This document shows positions 1 to 4,945 of a DNA stretch of 7,102 nt, one piece after another. The position numbers and the translations under genes are program-made. Source of the stretch: CAZEGC01 sp964511635 (GTDB lineage: Bacteria > Patescibacteriota > Saccharimonadia > Saccharimonadales > Saccharimonadaceae); contig CAZEGC010000033.1 in NCBI GenBank assembly GCA_964511635.1, forward strand, positions 1 through 7,102, written 5' to 3'. The notes under the pieces are model-generated. The model was not told the DNA's origin. It made no database searches and saw nothing but the letters and a program-made list of their open reading frames with translations. Every line of letters begins with the position of its first letter. Position 1 is the first letter of the stretch.

Positions 1-709
1 TCTTATTGCTACTACTTGCCCCATACGCCTCAAGGGCGTTCCGGGCGGCTTCCTGCTGGGCTGTCTGCTTGCTTGGCCCTGTGCCCTTGCCCATCAGCCT
101 ATCCCCTACATATACACCAAGTGTAAATATTTTATCGTGGTCAGGACCCTCCTCATTTAGTACTCTGTAGTTAGGAGTTTGATTGTCGTTTTTTTGAGCC
201 ACTTCTTGCAGGTGTGACTTGGGGTCGCGCCAGCTGCCTGATTTTAAAATGGCCTCTAACTTATAAAGTATGTGATCGGCAACAAATTTATATGCATCAT
301 CATAGCCGCGCTCGATATATATCGCACCTATTACAGCTTCGAACGCATTAGCCAGAATTTGTTGACGCGCTCGGTCGCCACCCTGCTTTTCGCCGCGGCT
401 CATGCGAACGAGAGGCTCATAGCCTAGCTTATCGCCAGCTTCACCAATACTTTCAGTCCTGACCAGCGCTGCCCGCCAACTGGTCAGGACCCCTTCGGGC
501 TCTTCGAAGTTACTAAATAAATAATCAGTCACTGCTAGCTCTAGTACGGCGTCACCTAGAAACTCTAGGCGCTCGTTATGGCTAGATACGCTTTTGCGGT
601 GTTCGTTAACGTAGCTACGATGAGTAAGGGCAGTTATAAGTAAATCTATATTTTTAAATTCATAACCTAGCTTTTTTTTAGCAAATTCCTGGTAAGGAGC
701 TTTCTGCAT
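1..709 (-). CDS. rnc: Ribonuclease III (3' end cut by the window edge)
   Basis: Double-strand-specific endoribonuclease that matures rRNA precursors and cleaves structured mRNAs in the cytoplasm. I translated 236 codons from the ATG at 709 with no stop before the edge, so the C-terminus is missing, probably by only a few residues because the family is about 220-240 long. The catalytic domain has the signature NERLEFLGDAVLEL (residues 45-58, with metal ligands E49 and D53) and a second acidic motif ILANAFEAVIGAIYIE (118-133, with E124). The usual Asp three residues before that Glu is Asn (N121). A double-stranded RNA-binding domain starts near 'DPKSHLQEVAQ' and ends with 'GKGTGPSKQTAQQEAARNAL'. 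The start is supported by an AGGTG Shine-Dalgarno that overlaps the TAG stop of the Nudix gene 9 nt upstream, which implies translational coupling. It is the last visible gene of the rpmF operon. The family call is near certain. Confidence 0.96.
   Translation of the reverse strand, partial: MQKAPYQEFAKKKLGYEFKNIDLLITALTHRSYVNEHRKSVSSHNERLEFLGDAVLELAVTDYLFSNFEEPEGVLTSWRAALVRTESIGEAGDKLGYEPLVRMSRGEKQGGDRARQQILANAFEAVIGAIYIERGYDDAYKFVADHILYKLEAILKSGSWRDPKSHLQEVAQKNDNQTPNYRVLNEEGPDHDKIFTLGVYVGDRLMGKGTGPSKQTAQQEAARNALEAYGASSSNK
138..149. repeat. 12-bp direct repeat matching one arm of the rnc hairpin
   Basis: TGGTCAGGACCC occurs at 138-149 and again at 481-492, where it covers the right arm of the inverted repeat in the same gene. 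The two copies are read in different codon phases (E-G-P-D-H versus G-V-L-T-S), so protein conservation does not explain the match. A 12-mer shared by chance in 7 kb is possible. Two copies plus an inverted one within 360 bp of one gene is less expected. Confidence 0.45.
456..490. repeat. Perfect 11-bp inverted repeat (hairpin) inside rnc
   Basis: GTCCTGACCAG at 456-466 is the exact reverse complement of CTGGTCAGGAC at 480-490, with a 13-nt loop. In the rnc mRNA it forms an 11-bp GC-rich stem over codons about 74-84 (V-L-T-S ... L-V-R-T). No U-run follows, so it is not a terminator. RNase III cleaves stems, and rnc autoregulation through structures in its own mRNA is known in other bacteria. 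A role here is inference only. Confidence 0.6.
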
Positions 710-718
710 ACCGGACAC

Positions 719-1210
719 CTACAGATTCTCCTGTCTTATTTTTTTCATAGCAAGCAGCATTAACTTTCCGATGTCCTCGTATTCAATTGCATCCAGAGCC
801 TCACTGAATGGGAACCATTTGATCCCCTTCATCCAGTCTTCTTTTTGGATGGCATCAGTATCACCCAAGGCCTTAACTAAATAGATTTGTGTGGTCATCA
901 AGACTAACTTATCTATTCGGCGATAGCGAAAATGAATCTTTCCAAGCCAACTAATTATATCTGTTTCATTTAGACCTGCTTCTTCGCCAATTTCTCGTTT
1001 GGCTGCTTCCTGGGCGGTTTCACCCTCTTCTATGTGGCCTTTTGGTATTGTCCAGCGCTCCTTGGCGTCTTGAATCAATAAGATTTCAACCTTACCATCC
1101 TTGTCACGACGGAAAACAATACCACCGGCGGTAGGTTCACGTACAATCTCTTGAATTGATGGTTTCTTTTTAAAATATTTCTTGAATTTATCGAACTTCG
1201 GACTCTGCAT
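719..1210 (-). CDS. Nudix hydrolase
   Basis: Enzyme of the Nudix superfamily, which splits nucleoside diphosphates linked to another group (for example oxidised dNTPs or dinucleoside polyphosphates) using Mg2+. The protein has 163 residues. A basic N-terminal tail of about 25 residues (KFDKFKKYFKKK) precedes the fold, which begins at TAGGIVFRR (27-35). The full Nudix box G-x5-E-x7-REUxEExGU lies at 58-80, from GHIEEGE to REIGEEAGL. The preceding 'WTIPKGH' resembles the Ap4A and diphosphoinositol-phosphate branch more than classical MutT, but the substrate cannot be read from sequence. The ATG at 1210 has an AAGGA site 7 nt upstream and lies inside the end of nusB (23-nt overlap). It sits between nusB and rnc, so it is co-transcribed with RNA-processing genes. 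This may be a housekeeping or RNA-linked role, or simply operon packing. Confidence 0.92.
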   Translation of the reverse strand: MQSPKFDKFKKYFKKKPSIQEIVREPTAGGIVFRRDKDGKVEILLIQDAKERWTIPKGHIEEGETAQEAAKREIGEEAGLNETDIISWLGKIHFRYRRIDKLVLMTTQIYLVKALGDTDAIQKEDWMKGIKWFPFSEALDAIEYEDIGKLMLLAMKKIRQENL

Positions 1211-1649
1211 TCGTCTGTCCTTCTACAAGCGTACGGTAAGCGGTACCTAGCACGCCATTTACAAATTTACTTGAATTGTCAGAACCAAATGCTTTAGCAA
1301 GCTCAACTGCTTCGTTAATAACTACCTTAGGTGGCACGGTTTCACCGCAATATAGCAGTTCATACATGCCCATTCGTAGTATCGTGCGATCGATACGCGC
1401 AATTTGATCAATTGGCCATTCGGGTGCTATGGGCTGGAGTTTGCCGTCCAATTCATTCTGGTGCTTCACTACACCGCCCACTAGGTCAGAAACAAATTTC
1501 TTGTCATCGATTGATTTTTCATATCTTTTTAAATTCCGACCAAGCACTTCCTTAACGTCAACACTCTCATCCTGCGATTGGACGCGAAATTCATGCTCAT
1601 AGACTGTTTGAAGTGCGACGATTCGTCCTAGGTGGCGATTTGAGGCCAT
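1188..1649 (-). CDS. nusB: Transcription antitermination factor NusB
   Basis: All-helical RNA-binding protein that pairs with ribosomal protein S10 (NusE) on boxA RNA to prevent premature termination of rRNA transcription. The 153-residue length is normal for the family. The N-terminal helix (NRHLGRIVALQTVYEHEF, residues 4-21) matches the usual R..A.Q.LY..E pattern. The C-terminal half has the family core: ARIDRTILRMGMYELLY (about 84-100), then VVINEAVELAKAFGSDNSSKFVNGVLG. An acidic stretch between the first two helices (SQDESVDVKEV) is a loop insertion. The ATG at 1649 follows the rpmF stop by 39 nt. Its ribosome-binding site is weak (GAAAG only), and I see no convincing promoter in that gap, so it probably depends on transcription from the rpmF promoter. 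Its end overlaps the Nudix gene. Confidence 0.95.
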   Translation of the reverse strand: MASNRHLGRIVALQTVYEHEFRVQSQDESVDVKEVLGRNLKRYEKSIDDKKFVSDLVGGVVKHQNELDGKLQPIAPEWPIDQIARIDRTILRMGMYELLYCGETVPPKVVINEAVELAKAFGSDNSSKFVNGVLGTAYRTLVEGQTNAESEVR

Positions 1650-1688
1650 GATTTGGTTCTTTCGTTAGTTTATATGTTATGAGGTTAG

Positions 1689-1835
1689 CTATTTGCTTTT
1701 TTTGCCAGTTTCACGCTTAGTGGTGTGAACTTTCACAGGTGACTTAGCATTAACACGACGAGCTAAGTTTAGCACCAAATGACTACGGCGAAGTCCTGTT
1801 TTGCGTGGGCTGGTCTGCTTTTTGGGTTGTCCCAT
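1689..1835 (-). CDS. rpmF: 50S ribosomal protein bL32
   Basis: Small structural protein of the large ribosomal subunit. I found it by translating the minus strand: 48 codons, beginning MGQPKKQTSPRKTGLRRSHL and ending RETGKKSK, then TAG. The family signature 'RRSHL' and the run of basic residues are clear. At 48 residues it is at the short end of the family (commonly 55-60). It has no cysteine, so it lacks the C-terminal zinc ribbon of the Cys-containing form. A very strong Shine-Dalgarno (AAAGGAGG, core at 1844-1848) sits 8 nt before the ATG and fixes the start. It is the first gene of the operon with nusB, the Nudix gene and rnc, about 40 nt downstream of a clear promoter. Confidence 0.93.
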   Translation of the reverse strand: MGQPKKQTSPRKTGLRRSHLVLNLARRVNAKSPVKVHTTKRETGKKSK

Positions 1836-1881
1836 TGAAAAGCCCTCCTTTCTTAGGAATTATTTTTTGAAACTTACCGTT

Positions 1882-1910
1882 ATTATAACCTATGAGCCCC
1901 TCGGCCTCAA
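1882..1910 (-). promoter_or_regulatory. Sigma-70-type promoter of the rpmF-nusB-Nudix-rnc operon
   Basis: On the minus strand, -35 TTGAGG (1910-1905), a 17-nt spacer and -10 TATAAT (1887-1882, a perfect hexamer). The expected start of transcription is near 1875, giving a leader of about 40 nt with the strong rpmF ribosome-binding site. No other promoter of similar quality is visible before nusB, the Nudix gene or rnc. Confidence 0.75.
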
Positions 1911-1914
1911 GACT

Positions 1915-1928
1915 GTAATGTAAATTAC
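1915..1928. repeat. Short inverted repeat between divergent -35 boxes
   Basis: GTAAT-N4-ATTAC lies exactly between the -35 boxes of the two divergent promoters (1905-1910 and 1931-1936). Its position suits an operator affecting both directions. Five-bp arms in AT-rich DNA are common by chance, so the call is weak. Confidence 0.25.
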
Positions 1929-1930
1929 TA

Positions 1931-1959
1931 TTGACAATATATAGCATAAGTGGTATGAT
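1931..1959 (+). promoter_or_regulatory. Strong sigma-70-type promoter with extended -10
   Basis: -35 TTGACA (1931-1936, perfect), a 17-nt spacer and -10 TATGAT (1954-1959), preceded by TGG, which supplies the TGn extended -10 element. The expected start is near 1966, about 25 nt before the ATG at 1992. This is the best promoter in the window. It implies that the small downstream gene is well expressed and transcribed alone. Confidence 0.8.
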
Positions 1960-1991
1960 GTACACTGTAACCTAAGGAGAAATCCAATATA

Positions 1992-2438
1992 ATGAAAAAT
2001 CGTCTAAATCGCCCTACCGTATCAATTGATACAGTTGCACCACCAAAGGCAAGCATAGTTGATAGAATCAAAAAACCAGCTGCCTATTTAATTGCTGGAT
2101 CAGTTATAGTTGCGGGTAGCATAAAAGCGTCTGAAGTACACCCGATTGATTCAGAGACCACCAGCCTAACTCAGGGTGACACGCTTCACGGCACCATCGT
2201 CGATAGCGTAGAAGACATATTGGACCGTCATCCAGATATAGATATTAATCAAATTCGCGGAGCCACCAGCGCTGCAAATCGCATAAGTAGGGAGGTTTCA
2301 CACGAAAACGGTTATGTGCACGCTCATGAAACACCCGAAATCAGGGTGACACTCGGTCAAAACGCTGTCGATAGGGTGCTTGGTAGCTTCAAGGTACATG
2401 CTACACTTGAAGACGCAAATCCAGAAAGCAACTCCTAG
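1992..2438 (+). CDS. Small membrane-anchored or secreted protein, possible degenerate LysM-like domain
   Basis: Not recognised as a named family. It has 148 residues. Residues 1-28 are polar and basic (ending VDRIKK). One hydrophobic segment follows (PAAYLIAGSVIVAGSIKAS, 29-47), either an uncleaved anchor or a signal peptide cleaved near IKAS|E. The rest is acidic and hydrophilic, so it should lie outside the membrane. Residues 58-72 (TSLTQGDTLHGTIVD) resemble the 'v..GDTL..I' start of LysM peptidoglycan-binding domains, and the following 'EDILDRHPDIDINQI' could be the helix and 'N' part. The usual final strand is not clear, so this is only a suggestion. A His cluster (SHENGYVHAHE, 103-113) is notable. 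It is the only plus-strand gene here, with its own strong promoter and an AGGAG site 12 nt before the ATG. It converges on leuS with 2 nt between the stop codons. Confidence 0.8.
   Translation: MKNRLNRPTVSIDTVAPPKASIVDRIKKPAAYLIAGSVIVAGSIKASEVHPIDSETTSLTQGDTLHGTIVDSVEDILDRHPDIDINQIRGATSAANRISREVSHENGYVHAHETPEIRVTLGQNAVDRVLGSFKVHATLEDANPESNS
2171..2206. repeat. Internal degenerate direct repeat, copy 1
   Basis: TCAGGGTGACAC at 2171-2182 and GTCGATAG at 2199-2206 recur in the same order at 2341-2352 and 2367-2374. The offsets are 170 and 168 bp. The second block is in the same reading phase in both copies (V-D-S-V versus V-D-R-V) and the first is not (T-Q-G-D-T versus I-R-V-T-L). This may be an old 168-bp (56-codon) duplication with indels. 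Confidence 0.45.
2341..2374. repeat. Internal degenerate direct repeat, copy 2
   Basis: Second copy of the 12-mer and 8-mer pair described at 2171-2206. The spacing between the two blocks is 14 nt here against 16 nt in the first copy. Confidence 0.45.
2387..2412. repeat. Inverted repeat near the 3' end of the small plus-strand gene
   Basis: CTTCAAG (2387-2393) pairs with CTTGAAG (2406-2412). Three more pairs (GTA/TAC) can form inside with one bulged base, leaving a 5-nt loop. No T-run follows on either strand, so it is not a classical terminator. It lies 24 nt before the stop codon and about 50 nt before the terminator inside leuS. It could stabilise or pause the transcript, or be chance. 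Confidence 0.35.
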
Positions 2439-2440
2439 AC

Positions 2441-4891
2441 TTAAACAACGATATTCACCAACCGACCAGGCACATAAATTGTCTTGGTCGGTTTTTTGTC
2501 ACCTAAAATAGCGCTGACCTTTTCATGTGAGAGCGCCATATCGGTAATCTCGTCTTGACTTAGGTCGCTAGCAACTTCTAATTTAGCACGCAATTTACCA
2601 TTAACCTGCACTACAATGGTGGTAACTTCGCTGGCTGCAAGTGCACTATCAAAATGCGGCCAAGAGGCTTCGTGCACTAAGCCTTCGTGCCCCAATTGCT
2701 GCCACAACTCTTCGCTAATATGTGGTGCAACCGGAGCTAGCACTTGAACCAGTGCACTTAATACACTCCGCCACTCGATATGCGTACTACCATAACCCAT
2801 GTCTGCTTTTTGCTTATATAGACTGTTGACTAGCTCCATCATGCTGGCAATTGCGGTGTTAAAGCTAAGCCGATGATAATCCTGGGTGATTTTTTTAATC
2901 ATTTTATGTTGTAGCGAAGTCAAACTGCTCCCATCTCTAGCATCGTCGCTCTTGTCACTGGCGACAAACTCTTGCACCAATGTCCAAATTCGATTCAAAA
3001 ACCTATAAGTTCCGGCTATACCGTTTGAGTCCCACGGTGCGTCCTGTTCGACTGGGCCCATAAAAAGCAAGTAGGTACGCAGAGCGTCCGCCCCGTAACC
3101 CTGGTCAATAACATCGAGCGGATCGATTACGTTGCCTTTGCTTTTGCTCATTTTGCTGCCGTCTTCGGCGTTAATATATCCATGATACACAAGCTTTTTG
3201 ACCGGCTCCTTGAAGTCCACCAGCCCCATGTCCTTGAACACATGAGTCCAAAAACGAACATAAAGTAGGTGAGCCACCGCATGATCACCGCCTACATAAT
3301 AATCAACTGGCGCCCAGTAATTGACAAGCTTTTCGTCCCAAGGCTTGTCGCTGTTACTAGGGTCAGTATAGCGAAGTAAATACCAGCTGCTACAAGCATA
3401 TCCATCCATAGTATCGGTTTCACGCCGCGCTGGCCCACCGCATTTAGGGCAGTCCACGTTCACCCACTCATCAACACCTGCTAGCACTGACGTACCTTCA
3501 CCTGTTGGCTCATACTTTTCAACGTGCGGCAAAGTAACTGGCAGATCATTCTCGGGCACCGGTACTGTGCCGTCTTTGTCGCAGTGGATTATAGGTATAG
3601 GTGCTCCCCAATAACGCTGGCGGCTAATCAACCAGTCACGCATTTTGTAAGTCACACTGCCGTCACCTATGCCTTCTTGCTCTAGCCACGCCACGACCTC
3701 TTCGCGCGCCTCACTTGATGACATGCCGTTAAAAGACCCGCTATTTATGAGCCTGCCCTCATCGGTATAGACATCAGCATCGTCGCTACCTGTCGAGCTT
3801 TCAACGACAGTTACTATTGGTAGGTTAAATTTTTTAGCAAATTCATTATCTCGCTCATCATGAGCCGGAACAGCCATAATGGCGCCTGTACCGTAGTCCG
3901 CTAAAACGTAGTCCGCCACCCAAATTGGAATTTTCTGTCCAGTAGCTGGATTTATAGCACGCATGCCAGTGAACACGCCTGTTTTCTCACGGTTTCCGTT
4001 CATGCGTTCGATTTCTGATTTCTTAATAGACTCGTTTACGTACTCTTGGACGATTGGATCATGGTCACTAGCTAACCTTGAAACCTCTTTTACTAGTGGG
4101 TGCTCGGGGGCAATGACCAAGAAGCTAGCACCAAAAATCGTATCCGGCCTAGTAGTAAATACAGCAACCTGGTGATCGCTACTATCTACCGTGAACCTTA
4201 TATGCGCACCTTCGCCCCTGCCTATCCAGTTGGTTTGAGCGGTTTTTATTTTCTGCGGCCAATCTAGGTTGTCAATCTCTTCCAGTAATTTATCGGCATA
4301 TTCTGTGATTTTAAAAAACCATTGTTTCATGGATTTTTTCTCGACATTGCTATCACAGCGCCAACACTTCCCTGCTTCAACCTGCTCGTTTGCAAGTACT
4401 GTCTTGTCTACCGGGCACCACCACTGCAGACTTTCTTTCTGATAAGCTAGCCCTCGCTCATATAATTTTATAAATATCCACTGAGTCCATTTATAGTATT
4501 CGGGATCCGTCGTATTAATTTCCCGCGTCCAGTCGATACTAACACCCATGCGCTTAAATTGCTTCTTAAAATTGTCAATGTTTGTTCGAGTCACTTCAGA
4601 GGGGGCCTGTCCAGTCTTGATAGCATAATTTTCTGCTGGCAGTCCAAATGTATCCCAGCCCATTGGATTTAAGACATTTTTTCCATGCTGTCTCTGAAAA
4701 CGAGCAATTGCGTCCACAATACTATAGCTATACGCGTGACCAGTATGCATGCCCGCGCCACTAGGGTACGGGAACATACCCGAAACATAGCTTTTTTGCT
4801 TCTTTTCATCATACTGCACGGCGTAAGCCTGACTATCTTCCCAGGTCTTTTGCCATTTGGGTTCAATTTCGGACGGATTATATCTTTTCAT
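2441..4891 (-). CDS. leuS: Leucine--tRNA ligase (LeuRS)
   Basis: Class I aminoacyl-tRNA synthetase that charges tRNA-Leu in the cytoplasm and hydrolyses mischarged products. It has 816 residues from the chosen start, ordinary for bacterial LeuRS. The HIGH-type motif is HTGH (residues 49-52, after FPYPSGAGM). The zinc-knuckle region WWCPVDKTVLANEQV...CWRC follows. The CP1 editing domain contains the Thr-rich FTTRPDTIFG (from residue 245) and MAVPAHDERD (339-348, with the conserved editing Asp at 345). KMSKS lies at 580-584. The tail ends IYVPGRLVNIVV, the usual LeuRS C-terminus. An in-frame ATG at 4900 would add M-L-V. I chose 4891 because MKRYNPSEIEPKWQ is the family's usual N-terminus and the upstream ATG lies only 2 nt from a -10-like hexamer. 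Neither ATG has a Shine-Dalgarno. The gene lies 45-54 nt after the murF-like gene and converges with the small plus-strand gene. Confidence 0.97.
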   Translation of the reverse strand: MKRYNPSEIEPKWQKTWEDSQAYAVQYDEKKQKSYVSGMFPYPSGAGMHTGHAYSYSIVDAIARFQRQHGKNVLNPMGWDTFGLPAENYAIKTGQAPSEVTRTNIDNFKKQFKRMGVSIDWTREINTTDPEYYKWTQWIFIKLYERGLAYQKESLQWWCPVDKTVLANEQVEAGKCWRCDSNVEKKSMKQWFFKITEYADKLLEEIDNLDWPQKIKTAQTNWIGRGEGAHIRFTVDSSDHQVAVFTTRPDTIFGASFLVIAPEHPLVKEVSRLASDHDPIVQEYVNESIKKSEIERMNGNREKTGVFTGMRAINPATGQKIPIWVADYVLADYGTGAIMAVPAHDERDNEFAKKFNLPIVTVVESSTGSDDADVYTDEGRLINSGSFNGMSSSEAREEVVAWLEQEGIGDGSVTYKMRDWLISRQRYWGAPIPIIHCDKDGTVPVPENDLPVTLPHVEKYEPTGEGTSVLAGVDEWVNVDCPKCGGPARRETDTMDGYACSSWYLLRYTDPSNSDKPWDEKLVNYWAPVDYYVGGDHAVAHLLYVRFWTHVFKDMGLVDFKEPVKKLVYHGYINAEDGSKMSKSKGNVIDPLDVIDQGYGADALRTYLLFMGPVEQDAPWDSNGIAGTYRFLNRIWTLVQEFVASDKSDDARDGSSLTSLQHKMIKKITQDYHRLSFNTAIASMMELVNSLYKQKADMGYGSTHIEWRSVLSALVQVLAPVAPHISEELWQQLGHEGLVHEASWPHFDSALAASEVTTIVVQVNGKLRAKLEVASDLSQDEITDMALSHEKVSAILGDKKPTKTIYVPGRLVNIVV
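2460..2497 (+). terminator. Rho-independent terminator embedded in the leuS 3' coding end
   Basis: On the plus strand, AACCGACCA (2460-2468) pairs perfectly with TGGTCGGTT (2485-2493). The stem extends by a G-U and a G-C pair plus three pairs around a bulge to a 5-nt loop, and a run of six T (2492-2497) follows at once. On the minus strand no T-run follows the stem, so termination acts only on plus-strand transcripts, those of the gene ending at 2438. On the minus strand these bases encode the conserved LeuRS tail (K-P-T-K-T-I-Y-V-P-G-R-L). Confidence 0.8.
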
Positions 4892-4902
4892 AACTAACAT
4901 CT

Positions 4903-4911
4903 AGTATAGCA
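4903..4911 (-). promoter_or_regulatory. leuS: Extended -10 promoter element before leuS
   Basis: Minus-strand TGCTATACT (4911-4903) combines a TGn extension with a near-consensus -10. No good -35 is present at normal spacing. Transcription would start near 4896-4894, only about 3-5 nt before the ATG at 4891, giving a near-leaderless mRNA. leuS could also be read through from the murF-like gene, since no terminator is visible in the gap. Confidence 0.45.
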
Positions 4912-4945
4912 AATATACTTTAGTCGCTAGTCACCAGTGCATCAG

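Noticed and set aside
1331..1555. A plus-strand open frame antisense to nusB
   Set aside because: It lies wholly within a well-supported gene, with no ribosome-binding site and no recognisable product.
1650..1688. A separate nusB promoter (TATAAA at 1674-1669)
   Set aside because: The -10-like hexamer has no -35 at usable spacing, so nusB is better explained as co-transcribed with rpmF.
1783..1965. A 60-codon minus-strand open frame overlapping rpmF
   Set aside because: It overlaps the 5' half of rpmF in another frame and contains the rpmF promoter and ribosome-binding site. There is no Shine-Dalgarno and no family resemblance.
2460..2497. Bidirectional terminator shared by leuS and the small plus-strand gene
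   Set aside because: On the minus strand the stem is followed by GGTGAATATCG rather than a T-run, and it lies before the leuS stop codon, so it can only serve the plus strand.
3963..4175. Plus-strand open frame antisense to leuS (a similar one at 4685-4897)
   Set aside because: Both cover LeuRS motifs on the opposite strand, have no promoter or ribosome-binding site, and look like chance open frames.
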